Shown: positions 15,023 through 34,000 of the stretch, in pieces | Layout: each line of letters begins with the position of its first letter | Position numbering within the stretch: position 1 is the stretch's first letter | Assembly (NCBI GenBank): GCA_964020975.1 | Contig: OZ026619.1 | Coordinates: 8,295,878-8,359,877 of the forward strand | DNA length: 64,000 nt | Reading direction: 5' to 3' | From: Hermodice carunculata | Taxonomy: Eukaryota; Annelida; Polychaeta; Eunicida; Amphinomidae | Notes under the pieces: generated by a model | What the model saw: the letters and a program-made list of their open reading frames with translations, nothing else | What the model was told of the DNA's origin: nothing | Database searches by the model: none | Position numbers and translations under genes: made by a program

Positions 15023-15560
15023 GTTATGCCCATGTATGTGAACAGTCCGTTTGGTTAGAGTATCTATATTGCGCTCATGTGTCTGTTCCAAGCACAACAA
15101 GCCAGCACGTTGTAACTGAATGAGGTGTAGTATTCACACTTCAACAGTGCTTGTCCGAGTGCGTAATAGTAGTCTCACAATCTGCAGTGGTCAAAAGAGC
15201 AGGGCGTTGGGGCAGTTTTCTAGGAGACAGACAAGATAATGATTACAGTAAGTCCGTCCTTTTCAAATAATGATGTATATGTTGCCCTGGTCCGCGAGCC
15301 ATCTGCAAAGTGTGAGCAACGTGGAGTGAAACAGCATTCTTGAGACAATGCTTCAAAGCGACACCGATACTTGAACGTCTTGCAGGAGAAGCGTACTCTC
15401 GCAACCTGCTGGGGGCGGCTCTGTGCTGTGTGTGGATTCGTCGATCGCTGTCAAGAGCGCTGCACTGTCATTACCGACTCATTGCCTGGCATTTGAAACA
15501 CGTGGACCGTGCTCCTCGTCTATGTCCCATCAAAACACGTGACCCGTGACAAATTACTGA
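15023..15560 (-). promoter_or_regulatory. Probable 5' UTR and promoter-proximal region of the protocadherin
   Basis: Sequence immediately upstream of the start codon (to the right, because the gene is on the minus strand). It is visibly richer in G, C and CpG than the flanks, especially 15290-15545, as is common near invertebrate promoters. The frame stays open to 15100 with another ATG. No clear TATA box or initiator could be picked out, so the transcription start is not located. Confidence 0.35.
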
Positions 15561-16215
15561 ACCTACATTGTGATAGGATTTTAAGGGGCGATTTGAAGTC
15601 TCCATTTTCTTGACTTGACTGAGGAACTTTGCAGGGGCTTACTAAGAAAGAACCTATTCACCTCCCAAATTACGACTATTAACTTCAAAATTACCACAAA
15701 GTTCTACAAAAGTAGCAGGCATTAAGACTGACACCATGTCTGAAAGTAGCTTTCAAAATTGACTTAAGACGGAAGAGCAGCGCCACACCTGTTTTCACCC
15801 ACAAATGCGCCATGTTGTTTATGAAAATAGTTTTTTTTTTAATAATTAGCTGTGACTTCTAGAAAATTATGATGTGTAGCTTGGCGGGGAATTGCATGCT
15901 TTATTTCAGGTGGCAGGCACTAGAAGCAATGTTCTGTTCATCAACACGACTCAGCGAGCACAGCGGGTCCAACATCACAAACATAGACTACAAAAGGCAA
16001 CGAAAAAGACTGACTCTCCTTGAATGTGCGTCACTGAACTGCTGACAGCTCAAGTGCCTCCTTTGCCAAAAGTATGAGCACAATACGTACCTCCTATCGG
16101 CTGAATTGAACATTGAATTTAGCGTATTCTCTTTCAAGAATGACACAGTTACAAAAAGATTAACCTTACAACAAAGCCTTTGATAAATTCAAGTGTCTGA
16201 TACCTTCCCATCACA

Positions 16216-16234
16216 GACAGAAAGACAGACAGAC

Positions 16235-16303
<69 letters not shown>
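16216..16303. repeat. (GACA)n then (AT)n microsatellite
   Basis: A few GACA units run directly into about 32 AT units. The same GACA to AT junction occurs near 44.9 kb. Confidence 0.96.
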
Positions 16304-16304
<1 letters not shown>

Positions 16305-17028
16305 TTATATATACATGTGAGCGTGAAAGTGGCATCATCATGAGAAATTTAACACCGAGATTCCTCTATATTGTTGACCGTTGAAGTATAAAACCCTGAT
16401 GAGCTCAGGGTCTAGCTTCATAGTATGTTCCATTAATTCCTCATCTTAGGATAAAACATCTGTTATAATAGCACAATACTTCAGCACTGTATATTGTGCA
16501 GCAGCTGATAGTGAGAACAAAGCGTCATATACTTCTGGATAGCTGAGCACAGGTGAAGAGGTTCATTACCGTTTCGAAAGGGCAAAAAGGTTAATTCATA
16601 CCCATTCTAGTCTTTGTTAGTTATCAAAAAGCAGTGCACTTCAACTATGGATAAAAAGGCATAGATTTAGCCAATCCATCCCTTCGTAGTATTTCAGACG
16701 AAGCATAGGAAAAAAAGATAGACAAAGGAGCACTTGCATTCACAAATCCAAAATACTTCTTGACCTGACATGATTAACACCAGAAAGTAATACGAATCAA
16801 AAACATGCCGCTGTCTTTCTAAAGTCTTTAGTCAGTCAAATGTTCGCATTGCGGTTACAAGAGGGGTCGCATTCGCTTGATAGAAACACGGAGCCAACAC
16901 CTATGGGCTATAGCTGTGTATGCATTCCACAAAGCAAACTATGAAAAGGTGCATTTTGTGTGCAATTGTAAATATGATTCAAAATTGTGTAAGATTTCAC
17001 AATGATAACGATGCTGATAATGATGATG

Positions 17029-17163
<135 letters not shown>

Positions 17164-18906
17164 GTGTATTTTTTTTTCAAAATACTATATACGGGTTCAC
17201 TAGCTTAACACCAGAATCAAATTATTATGCATGTGTAGCGTGCTTTAATTTTTGCGTTATGAGCAGAGTTTAGATGTATTCAAAACCCCCAAATAAGTTT
17301 TTTTTTTGTAATCACCTCTCAGGAATACCACATATGTTGCTTTATTCTGCAGAGATTGATGTGGGGGTGATTTCTTTAATCATGGGGACTTAGAATGGGC
17401 TATTAAACAAGAGATCACACTATTACAATTTATTCATTCAAAATGAGGAAAGGTATTTCTGCATATTCGCAGATGTTCCATTATCTCTTTCATTTTATTA
17501 CCTTAAATTCCTTAAAGGTTGTTGATATATGGAACCTGCGAGTGGTCAGAAGAGAGAGAAAGAAATAGTAGATGAAGACAGGCGTGATTAAGCTATTTAT
17601 ATTAAAAGTCAGTTCATCATATCAGCTGTCAACCACAGGGCGGCGTAACTTTCATTTTCCCAGGATATAAATGTCGCACGTGGACATTGAATCAACGAGG
17701 TTAAACCCCCTGCTCTTGTCTTCTGACAAGGTTGCCAGTTGACAATGCCCCAACCACGGGGGACCGACACCTAATCAAGATGTCTCAATCCCCCTTCCAT
17801 TTATCAAGGGTCCAATCAAATTAACAAGTTGATCGCCTTGCTACCTTTGTGAAATACCTTGACAGATAGGTCATACCCGGTATTCATGGACGCGCCTGAG
17901 TGCGCCCGCATGCAGAAAGACACTTGTTACCATTGACGGGCTCTGTGGTCCGCCCGCTGGCTCTGCTGCCTTTATAAAATAGACCTTTCTTACGGATGAA
18001 GAGACTGTGGACTCACAGCCTGCGGGCTGTTTTTCTATATCTTTTGAAGTGCAGCAAGATAAGAGGTACAATCTGAATCCCAAATAAAGCGAAGTTCAAG
18101 GTTCTATGTACACACACTTTATGACACATTCTACTGCTTATCAACACAAAGTTGGTGATGGCCCCCTCTCAGTGGATTCTCAAAGTCTTTGTTATCTCCC
18201 AGCGTATGCCAAGTACCAGAAGAAAGGTGCCATGTGAATATATTCTTGTCACACTATGGACTGCCTTGTTCATTTCGACGAAACATAAATTATTAGGCAA
18301 TTAACCAAGATCCTAACCTTGAATTAGCCCCATTGCCGTCCACCCACCGCGGGTCAAGGGTGAGGAGTTATCATAAATGGTGCGGCAGACACTGTTTCAA
18401 GGAAATGAAAGAGTGGAGAGGATAAGACTGAACAATCCATCTCCCACGGACATATTGCCTCCAAAGCAGACCAAGTTCAGTGTTATCTCTACTAACACGG
18501 AGTTTGGGTCTCCTTGGGAGGCAGACAGACAGAGCGCTTTTCCATACATATCGCTAACATATTTGGCTGCCATTTATAATAGTGTTGCCAACCCTCTCGA
18601 ATTATTAGTGAGTCTCCCGAAAATTCAGGCATGTGCTGTGTGCCCTCCCGATTCCCGAATTAACCCCAAGAATCTCACGAAATTTACCACAAATGTCATT
18701 CTAAAAAAATAAAATTAAAAAGAATAATAAATCCGCTTTTCACCGTGATATTTTGAAGGCAAATTAAGCTGCTATGTGTGTTGCGGCGTGCTTAGCACTC
18801 ATGTCACCACTCAAACCTGAATTCAAGTACTTTCAAATGACACGAAAATGCATGTTTTGATGTCTATTTTTGATTTTTTTCAGGGGAGCGTGCCCTCGGA
18901 CGGACA

Positions 18907-18977
18907 CCCCCCCCCCCCCCCCCGCTTCGTAGACCTACATAAAGATACTTGAAACAAGTATCTTTATGCAGGTCTAC
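18907..18977. repeat. C-run followed by a 49 nt near-perfect hairpin
   Basis: A run of about 17 C is followed by an inverted repeat. The left arm is 18929-18951 (starts GTAGACCTACATAAAG), the loop is AAA, and the right arm is 18955-18977. The 23 base arms differ at one position. It could be a folded-back transposon terminus or a small structured RNA element. It is shorter than a usual animal microRNA precursor. Confidence 0.85.
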
Positions 18978-21900
18978 ATGTAAGTGTATGAACATCATCA
19001 CCAATGACATGCTGTCTGTTGTTAAATTCTAAAGATTTGTGCTGATTTCAATGTATATTCCAATTCTTGGGTTTCACTTGTACCCGTGAGCTAAGGAGGT
19101 ACACGCTAGCAAAGGAGGCACACGCTAGCACGTAGAAAACGGAAGAGACTCCCAGCATGAACGTTGAATCAGACCTTTCGGGTATGACCCTGCTTCGACG
19201 CCAAGGGATCATTCATTTTTATGGTAGCTGTCCAGTTTTGACATATTGAAATTTAAAAGTTTTTGCACAGTAGGACAGATATATATCATATAGCCAGCAG
19301 GTGAACCAACGAGGGTGGTCAAACTCACAGGAAGTCTGCGCGTGTATTGTGTGAATGAGACTGTCTCGAAACAATCTGCCATTCATAAAAACCATTTCAA
19401 AGTTTCTGACTAAAAAATCAACTTCCTCCTCCTAGTAATCATCGCTTTAAAATTTTAACTTATCGACATGCAAGTTTCAATAATACCAGTTTGGAATTAC
19501 AGACCAACGACAACAATAAAAAGAAATAAATTCTTTTTGTCTTTTTTTTTCCTGAAAACTATTTTACTTCTGTTATGAAAATTTCATTAATATCTGTTAA
19601 GTGGACGCCTCCTGATAATACATTACCGATCAAATGTTATGCTGCAAGAGGAAATACGCAAAACAGATAAGACAGTCCCTGCGCTGTTGCGGGGAAATGT
19701 CACTTACAAGAGACAGCAGTAAAAAGCAGGACAGATTACTTCGGAGGAACAGGAGAGGTTTTTGCTTCTATATTTGGCTGAATGTACAACCCAATACACA
19801 TCATTCTTGTGGTCTAGAATTTTTTTTATTATTATTATTATTATTCCCATTAGATTGTATGTTAGAGTAACATATAATCCATTGAATAGTTTTGAAGCAA
19901 AAGTTGCAACATTTACAGGAGTTTTTAGCTTTACAGAGCGGTTTTAAATTTACATGGGTTCAAGTTACAACGGAAACAAATGAAAATACACATACCTGGC
20001 CCGTCTTCAGGGCCCTCTGCTGCAAACCGACATGAACCATTTGACGCTGACTTTATCTTTTTGGTTGCTGACAGCTGTCTGCGTATTCTACAGACATTTA
20101 AACTGTTTGATTTTAACTGTCTCCCTGGTACATGTTCAATATACATAAGAACGAGAAATAATACTGATCATGAGATGTTTAAATTATCTTCTCAACTTGG
20201 ATAAATATTTTCAAGTCTTTCATAATCATTTTTAAGTTCATAATGTCCTTATAGATACACCTTCTACCCTACTGAATGTAGATATACTTGTACTAGCATA
20301 ATTATTTCGAGCGTTGGAATGTTAATTAATTCATGCGTCAACTACTTTTAACTTGACACACGAACCGCGTCTGTAGCCCTTCAAGGTGATTGTGTCTGCC
20401 AGGAGACGTAACTTGCATGCTAAATTAATATATTTGTATTAAATGTCATTCCATTCGAAGACGACTGATGAGAAGTTGTGTAAAGCTCCAGCCTAATACA
20501 AATAGTGGTCCTTGATATCACAGTTTGCTTGCATGTGCTGATTGAGAGAGAAAAAAAAAAACTTAAAGTCCGGATTATTAGAGTCAGATGGCTGGAGAGT
20601 AGGCCAACTAGTCTTTAATTATCATTCATAAGGCAATATATTTTGGCCCTGAGAGGTGTTGTATGTAAAAACTGTTGTTATCATAAATCCAACATGGCTT
20701 GTGTCCAGTTTTACAAGAACAGACCAACTGTCACAGTCCTTCAATCAATATTTGCTTTCAAACCTAGCACCTTCTAATATTTTGACATGAAAAGCAAAGA
20801 GAATATAAGCACTGCATCGCAGGATCTTGACATGCTAGGATTTGCAAACGATATTGTGATTATTAACAATGGGTATAGCAAAGCTTTAACTTCATTGTTT
20901 CCGAGGTCTGTGCTTCTGCTATTTACCGTAAAGCTCTCAAAACTGGCTAATAATTTTCTTCATCATGATTGCAGGGATGTACAAGGTTAAAAAAGAGGTT
21001 TTGATGATGATTATCTAAAATAAAAAGATGCGAGGAAGCCACGGGCAGATGAAATCCATTTATGAGGCAGAAATAATGGGAACCCTTGAGTGATGACTAT
21101 TATACTGACGTTGCACCGAAGCATGAACCTATGACCCGATTATACGTCAATAACCAGATTGAGGTTTTTGTTGTATTTTAAGACCAAATGGCTACTCAGC
21201 ATGTCTTTGTACAGGCGCCGAACAGAATGCACCCGAACCCATCCTTCAAGACCTGCGCCCAGTCTTACTTTATGGCATCATTGTCAAAACAGCAAAGGAA
21301 CGTACCATCAAATATCGCATAGCGAAACTTCCAAAATTAAATGACAAGGCTCACACGTAGGAGTGAATTCTGAGGATTTGCGCAAATGCTTGCCGCAGGA
21401 GCATATACTTATAACACATTAATGTACGGCGGACCGTTGTGATCTGCGCCGTTCTCAATATGTATAATAGTTTAGCGCTCATTCACAGTGCAAGCCTCAA
21501 TTAGGTTACTTCATACATAGCTTATTCACTATTAATCTGTGTCTGCCCTGCGGTCATGCCACTTTTGAAGCAGATGGGACGCGCGAATGCTAGATGTATA
21601 TTGTCAGGAGGGGTAGATCACGGCGTGTGCATTCAGGTTATTGTTATAACTACATCGTGTGTCTTGTCTGTTCATGGATATGACGCATCCGAGATGTCTC
21701 TTGGTGTCTTTTGCTGTAACTCTTTCTGAAAAAAAAGTGGTCTTCATTGACTGACGAATGTATTTAATAATTTCGTCTGCTCCATATTTATCCACGAAGT
21801 ATGTTAATTCACGAAACGTTTTGATGCAAATTCTGTAATCTGAAGGGGTGGGGATGGGGGTGGACTACCCTTGGTATTCCAACTAAGAGTACATGAAGGG

Positions 21901-22727
21901 AAATTTAGATCACAGGGGCAATAACACAAATCCGGATGTTGTTGTGTACCAAATAAACTTTCCTATCTCCTGGTCTATTTTTAATTCGTGGATTTATAGG
22001 AAGGGGAACAATTCAGATATGTTCATCAAAATACTTCAATTTCCCGGATATTAATTTTAGTAAAATTAATTGATTTAGTATTACCACAATTTTCATTTTC
22101 ACGTTCCACTCGAAGCAAGTGCATCAGGAGTCAAGAAATCAAGTATGTGAAGCGCCAACATGCAAAAAAAAAAAAAAAAGTACACTGAAACCAAGTTGGG
22201 CATTGTAGTATCATTAGTTGTGCTGTGCTGAAAGTGCATCAGTAATTTGCATGCATTCAAATACTACATGATATCTTGTTCTTTGCAAAAAAAGTTCCTA
22301 AGAAAAAGTAGTAAGTGTATTAGATGATATACAGGAAAGTAACATTATCGGCGATGCTGTTTTGACTCGAATCGTCCAAAAATGAAGTATTTGCACGGAT
22401 GTATGGACAGATCTCTGTGTCGAAAAAGGGCCAAATATATTCCTCTTGGTAGAGCAGTGACTCGGATAAAAACGTCGCTTCAAGAAGTCATGGTCATGTT
22501 TTCCTTGTGTATTCCCACAAATGCTTGTACTACCTTTGGTGTTCCATCAGTAAACTATATGACGGCGGCTCGTTGCCTTGGTTAACCAGCGAAAGGCTCA
22601 GAGATATTTGGGGAGAGCTGTATACATATCCCTTGACACTCTACTTCATACCTGTACCCCAGCTGCATTTTCTTTCCGATTTCAATAACGTTAACTCATA
22701 ACCTGCTTTTCTCCTTTGCAGTAAACC
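18978..22727. other. No recognised gene
   Basis: AT-rich sequence with short open frames only. A small direct repeat containing ACACGCTAGCA occurs twice near 19100-19130, and an ATT run lies at about 19827-19846. Nothing else is distinctive. Confidence 0.45.
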
Positions 22728-23284
22728 CCAAAGCTAAATACTATTATCAATATGTGGATCTGATTGATTTTTAATAGTAGCCCGGAGACGATTATACAAA
22801 TAAAAATGTAAAAAAAAAAAAAAAAAAATGAAACCATCTTTTATGTATTACACGGACATCTTTTGTACGCCAAACGCAAGCATGCTCCTAAAAATAAAAA
22901 AAAGTCTGTATCCCAAAGCTAAATACTATTATCAATATGTGGATCTGATTGAATTTTAATAGTAGCCCGGAGACGATTACACAAATAAAAATGTTAAAAA
23001 AAAAAAGAAAAAATGAAAACGTCATTATGTATTACACGGGCATCTTTTGGTACTCCAAATGCAAGCATTCTCCTAAAAATAAAAAAAGTCTGTATCCCAA
23101 AGCTAAATACTATTATCAATATGGGGATCTGATTGATTTTTAATAGTACCCCGGAGACGATTATACAAATAAAAATGTAAAAAAAAAAAAAAAAAAAAAA
23201 ATGAAAACGTCATCATGTATTACACGGGCATCTTTTGGTACGCCAAATGCAAGCATTCTCTTAAAAGTAAAAAAAGTCTGTATC
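22728..23284. repeat. Three-copy tandem repeat, about 185 bp unit
   Basis: Units 22728-22912, 22913-23096 and 23097-23284 begin CCAAAGCTAAATACTATT and end GTCTGTATC. They are nearly identical apart from the length of an internal A-run and scattered substitutions. The A-run in the middle is flanked by CAAATAAAAATG and by TGAAA. High identity implies recent duplication or ongoing homogenisation. Confidence 0.95.
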
Positions 23285-23799
23285 TATTTCTACATCGTAT
23301 GGATGTACGTGTGCTTGTTAACCAAGAGAGGGTATTTTAACAAAAGATGTACTTAAAATGTGGTATACCCTGAAGAGTATATTTCGGCAAGCTTATATTT
23401 ATTTAAACGACACATAAGAAAATAAAAACATGATTGAGTCAATTAGAACCTTTGTGCACATACTTGTTCATAACGTTAATGTATATCAAGTACATATTAA
23501 GCAAGACTTTTTCAATAAACCTAAGTGCAGTGGTATCATATTTAATTACCTTGGAAAATAGAGAACGTATTGAACAAACGTACTTTTTATACACTTAAAT
23601 CAAAGTTTAAAGGGTGTTGTCTGTTTCCTCAATTTAGTACCCTTCATGCTCAGTTGAAAAGTCACATAAAATTATCTCTATAAAGCCATATATCTATTTT
23701 TAGATTTGATAGTTTTTCAAAACGTCACCTATATCGCAACATAGTTTGAATAATTTTAAATTTGTACACCCCCTGTTCTGACTTGAAAGTCTTAACCAT

Positions 23800-23960
23800 G
23801 ACGCCAACGCTGTATATATACATATCTGTACATCCAGTGAACAACAAACAAAAGTTGTATATGTAGAATTTGGGTTTATATCTATTAGGGGGCCTTGAAA
23901 AATTTAAATTTTGAATGTATATCTTCAAAACTATTATGCTTAGATGTGCCATTCACATTT
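23800..23960. repeat. Dispersed repeat related to 38100-38290
   Basis: Contains ATCTTCAAAACTATTAT, a CTTGAAAAATTTAAAT block, and a CCAGTGAACAACAAACAAAAG-like block, all of which recur in variant form near 38.1-38.3 kb. Block order differs, so the family is old or rearranged. Boundaries are approximate. Confidence 0.45.
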
Positions 23961-25740
23961 CACATCCTAGTTTGTCCATCATCAATTTCTGAGCAATGTT
24001 TCCCAGACGCAATTAAAGCTAGAATTTTTTAGCAGGGTGTGGCCCTATCAGTGAAGTTAAGATAATGCTGATCGGAAGACACAATAGCACATTTGTACAA
24101 TTGTTCTAGGCCACACACTCAATAGGCCATGATCAGTCACCAACAGTCAATAACATGTTTACGTGGGTCAACAGAATTTGTTGTTTAAACTTATGTATAC
24201 GACACATTTAGGCTTTAATATGTTGACCATTTTTGTAAACGGTCCATGCTGCAGTGTCAACAGTCATCCGTACATCAATTAACATTGCAATAAAAAGTGT
24301 ACCAGAGTTGCTTGAAACCCATATTTTTATTTGAAAAAGGCGACTGGAAAAAGGGCTATAGCCAGTTGTAAATCCCTTTCGCACATGGAAAACTAAGCGA
24401 CAAGAGGATGATATACAACAAGAAGACAGCGGTACCCAGAGTGGACATCACTTCACTAAGACAGATAGATCGGCAAAGCCACAGAAGGAGAATTGTTGCC
24501 AAGACAAGACATCACTGATAGAATAGTAGCAATAAGAGTAATGGGGTATGCCCTTACGCTATACCAGAATTAGTTGTTCACTACATGTCCAAATCTTGTT
24601 TGTTTGCTGACACTTGACATTCTGTTCCATAAACAATTTTGTCAACCTGTCTTGCATTTCATTTTTACCTGCAGTTTTCTTTTCATGCTAAGGCCCTTAT
24701 TTAGCTATATGTTTCCGTAAAACTCGTGCTTTCAGGTATGTAGCTTTTCTATTTCAATTTAAATGTAAATGGCAACAACATGGCAACTATTTTCCTTTGT
24801 AGCCACATAGACAGATAGATTTGTTTTTAAGCAAATCTTACTTCTAGTTTTTTATTTGTTTGTTTTGTTCTGTCCCATTCCGTTCTGCTCCGTTCCGTTC
24901 CATTCCGCTATTTTGTTCTCTGGCCCTCTGTTTCGTTCTGTCTTGTTTTAGTTTAGTTGCTCGCATCGTTGTTTTCAAAATTAAGCCTTGACCTGTCTGG
25001 TGAAAGTAGCATTAAATATATTTGAAACTTCAAGGAACCACTAAAAATGAAAATTTATGTTCAGCCTGAAAAAAGCGGTTGGGAGACACGGTTATAAACA
25101 GTGGAATGGTGCATTGGTGTGCAATATGACAAACTCATGTTTTACTCCAAAGAAAATAACACATCAAAGGAAATGAAATGTTGTGAGGGAGGGACAAAAG
25201 TGGAGTGAGGAAAGGTCCTTAAAGTCAAGCACGTCCGCTTGTTGGCTCCACGTGAAGTATTTTTTCTATTAATTTTACATACGTGTTCAAGGCTGTCCCC
25301 CAGCCAGTATGTAAAATGTCTACTGAAATCAAGGAGGGTAGCCGACCCTCCTTGCTGAGATCAATCGCAATTTTTTCTGACTTATACCACTGGTACGTGT
25401 ATACCGACAAGGCTTAAATAAATGTTAATATTAAGCATTTTTTTCTTTTTTCTTTTTTTTTTTGGCCAAATTTACTTTCTAACCATATTTGAAAAGGCAC
25501 TTAAAGCTAATCTACATACAGTTGGTTCTTTTGTAAAGCAATTAAGTTTTTGTAGTGTTTGGCAGGCCATAATACTTCTTGACCCAGGGAGCACATGATG
25601 TCATTCAGTTGCCTCAGAAAACATAGCCCTTTCTGTTACATTGCGATAGGTCGTGCAGGAACAGAGGACGGCATATAAACGAATTATGTCCTTCTGGTAA
25701 ACCGCAAAGGCCAATAGATACAGATTGTACACTAGAATCT

Positions 25741-25791
25741 CCACACACCCACACACACACATATACACACACACACACATACACACACACA
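25741..25791. repeat. Short imperfect (CA)n microsatellite
   Basis: CA units interrupted by CCA and TACA. A Cys/Val-rich open frame on the minus strand here is an artefact. Confidence 0.9.
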
Positions 25792-26284
25792 TTCAAGAGA
25801 GTTGAACCGGTGAAATGAAGTTTTCGATACGTTAAGTAATTCAGTATTACGTGAACGACGGAAATAGAACATCATTCAAGTTCTTCAAATCTTACGTAAT
25901 AAGATTATCTGTATGCAGCGGAACATTCAGGTAATTTGCAACTGTCATTTTGAACACAGAGGAAATGCGCTCCAAGTGCATATCCACCATATGGTATGAA
26001 CCTTGGCGGCCTGGCTGAACGAGCTGTCATTGTTCCTGTATTCCGTGTTGATAGACTAGGAAAGAAAAGGTGGGAAGTTGCAAACCATTGGCGCATATAG
26101 TCACCTCAAGAGACACCAACATTTAGCACAATAAATATGGAGTGATTGGCAGACGTAGTTCCGCCACAAGCCATATACTTGGCAAGACTTGTTGGAGACC
26201 TGAAATCGTTTCGACTCAGCTGGAGCTTGACAGGAGACAGTATTATCTTTAATTTCTTACACTAAGTATACACCGGCTATGTCA

Positions 26285-26410
26285 TCTTTGGGGCGTGGCC
26301 GTCAACCGTATCTGTGGGGTGGGTGCCCCGGGCGCATACACCGCGGGGCCTGCTGACGCCACACACGGCGGAGCTCATCCGCAGTAGACAGGTGACAGCG
26401 CTGTGATAAC
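26285..26410. other. GC- and CpG-rich patch
   Basis: About 125 bp with markedly more G, C and CpG than the AT-rich neighbourhood, followed at about 26442 by a palindromic TCACGTGA E-box core. It might be a promoter or a non-coding exon, but no coding frame or splice pattern supports this. Confidence 0.3.
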
Positions 26411-31080
<4,670 letters not shown>

Positions 31081-34000
31081 TATCAGTGTTATTATTTAGT
31101 CATCATCATTATGGCTTGCATCATGTTAATTATGCTGTATTGTTTCCTGCGAAACTATGCTATACAGACGCACCAGACAGAAGGAGACACAGAAAGAGAG
31201 ACAGGGAGACAGAGAGAAGGGGACAGAAATGGAGAGACAGAAGAGTAAAGAGAGTTATTCAATTGTCAAAATACGTCGTTTCAAAGTAACAAGCCCTGTG
31301 TGAAAGTTTTCGTCACAGCTACTTTAATCGTATCGCATCCAACAAAACCATATTTAGACAAAATTTCGAGAACAAACTTGTAACAACTGGTTTGAAATAC
31401 ATTTGCATGAAACCGCGGGTATTTATACCAATGATAACTGGCTATGCAATTCAATACTCGTTATTGACATTTCAGCTGCAGTTCTACAAATGCTTATTCC
31501 GGTCAGAATTGCCTGAACAAGAGAGAATCTTTATGCGTTCAATTGCAATACATATATTCAACAACTGAGGCTTAAACAATAGGTCTTTGTTAATTTTGAT
31601 CTGACTCTTGACGATGACTCTGTCCATGTATTGGGTCAATTGAATTACCACATGGACATTACGGGAGTATACCCACGAAATCAATTGTTGAGCCAGAACC
31701 ATGTGCGTACATAATAATTATTATCACTCTTCTACGTGAGATAATTCTGTCAGCGCAAACTGACTGCCATTGCAACGCCACAGGATGCGCAACCATTACA
31801 TCTGCATTAGTATAGACCGTAGAAGAGCAGATTTGTTTTTGCCCAACTTGCCTGAAATTTCCTTCATGTTCTTGTAAATCAAAACCAGTAAACGCACACT
31901 GTTCTGTGTTTCACACAAATGTTAGCAAACCAAATGTTAACATTTCAAATTATAACTTTTTTTCTGACATGTTCAATGCTAATAAAATTTAATTTAATTT
32001 GATAAACCATACTTTAACTTCTATCTATTATGAAATCCCTTTTAGTTTGCGTTAATTTATCTATATTCAACTCTGGTAGCCTCAATGATCGCTACAAACG
32101 CCAGCACTGTCCATCATGTCATAAGAGACTTGGTGTACCCTTTCATAAGATAATTTTGATCGTTCTGTTCAGTGGCTGGCATAAATAATAATTTGACACT
32201 TTCACAAACGGCGCTAAGTCAGTTTTTCATCAGAGGAAAATGGGGAAACAGCGCTTATACACATTATATTACAATGTGTTTATTTATCCATTTTAACTGA
32301 GGCAATTACCGTGGTTTTGGCATGTGTTGACTTCAATAGCGAAGCTCCAACAGCCTCTGGTTAACTATAGGTGTACCTTAAAGTCACGCCATCGACCAAA
32401 GCACTTTTGTAACCAGGCATATTTACAGGGAAAGGGGAACATATGTAATTTACTTTGTTGGTGCCAGCTGCGTTGTTAACATGTGCAGCGGCGACCTAAC
32501 ATTATGATATTTTGTGTCAAGCTTCAAATGTGTAGACAGGAGATAAAAATGTGTAGACGAGAACACAATACATAATAAGAGAGTCTGTCTTCTGAAATGA
32601 CAACATATCCACATCTTTGGAACATACGTACATGGTTCATTTTCTAATGACAGGTTAATTATGGGGAAATGCACACAGAATCTAATTTACAAAACTACTT
32701 CAAAATATTATGTAAATGAGAACTCAATCATCCCTATAGATGCATCCAGACGTCAAGCAGCTATTTACTTTTCTGAAAGAAATCTCTGGAAATATCTCAG
32801 TGATGTGTTTCTAAAATAATGGATCTTTAAATATGAAATTTAGCTGAGGTTATACAATTTCCCAACCTACTTCGCAGGATACGCAAATCAATTTTGCTGT
32901 CTTGTAGATGAAACATATAACTGATCCACACACATTTTGGACACGATTTTTTGTTTTAAGTATATACCATTCATTGGAAGAGTTGTAGCAACAGCTGTCT
33001 AAATAAACAGCATGTGGTAAGACACAGATGTGTAAGTCTCCAGACAAATTAAACCACTGTCAATAATCGCAGAAGTTTTTGCACATTCTTGCTGCTTCTG
33101 TGTGAAGTGTCATTGCAGCCATAAAGATCCCTTCACGGCTTCGCTGCGTGAATGAATTTTATTTCGCCGTACCTCACATATGCATACAGTAGAGGCATTT
33201 TACCGAAAACATGAAACAACAGAGTAGCAAACAACCAACACCATACATACAATGCAATTCACAACAGTATACAGTTCATGCACTATCGAGGATCAAGCCA
33301 CTAAGAACAAAAAAAAAAAAAAAAAAAAAGCGGGGGGGGGGGGTATGAATATTAAAGCGGTCCATCAATTCCATATAAGCAGCCAAAAACGAACTCGTAA
33401 TGTATATTGTTTCAATATCTTTTCATTAAAAAAAAATCTTCCTCTCCCAAATTATTAAAATCTGCAAAGAATTCAGTTGTTGAATCAAATATATTTTTTG
33501 CGTGCATCGGTAAATTTTGACCAGGCTAAAACATAATGAGATTCGTTTGCAATGGCTAGGGATACATTACATAACCGTTGATCTAATGAAACTTTGGCTG
33601 GTCGTTTGTGTCTGCCAATTTCAATAGGAAAATTGTAGTCGGTAATTCTCAATCGGTGAAGGTTTTCCGCGCTTTTTCGTCTCTGATAATAAACAAGCGA
33701 CTCCCAAATTCAAAAGACTTCCTTAAATTTAGCATATGTTCTCAACTTTTTATCACGCAACAATTGTAGTTTCATTTCACTTTTCCACTGTTAAATGAAC
33801 TTTTCTTTGAGTAAGTTCGAAATTGTATTTGTAGGGTAGTCAACACAGGTGTTCCAAATATCACTGCACCGGATTATGTCCAAGGTATCTTTTGCGTGTA
33901 TCTGAAGAAAGAGACTCAAACAGGCCCGAAACGGTCGTTGGTCAAATACAGTCTGCCCTATTGTTTTATTTCAGAGTCACGCAAAACTATATGTGAATTG

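Larger units (their letters stand above)
23285..26280. other. No recognised gene; contains one dispersed repeat
   Basis: AT-rich. About 23800-23960 shares blocks with 38100-38290 (CTTCAAAACTATTAT, AACAAAAGTTGTA and a CTTGAAAATTTAAAT-like block). The remainder shows only short open frames and a short CA repeat. Confidence 0.45.

Noticed and set aside
16391-16440. CTGATGAG near 16393 as a hammerhead core
   Set aside because: No GAAA core element or closing stems at the right distance.
17971-17990. TTTATAAAATAG downstream of a GC-rich patch as a TATA box
   Set aside because: TATA-like strings occur by chance in AT-rich DNA, and no gene follows at a suitable distance.
33901-33937. Possible hammerhead-ribozyme-like CTGAAGA ... 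CCCGAAACG arrangement
   Set aside because: The hammerhead core needs CTGATGA; here the T is A, and stem II does not pair well. At most it is a transposon-associated motif.
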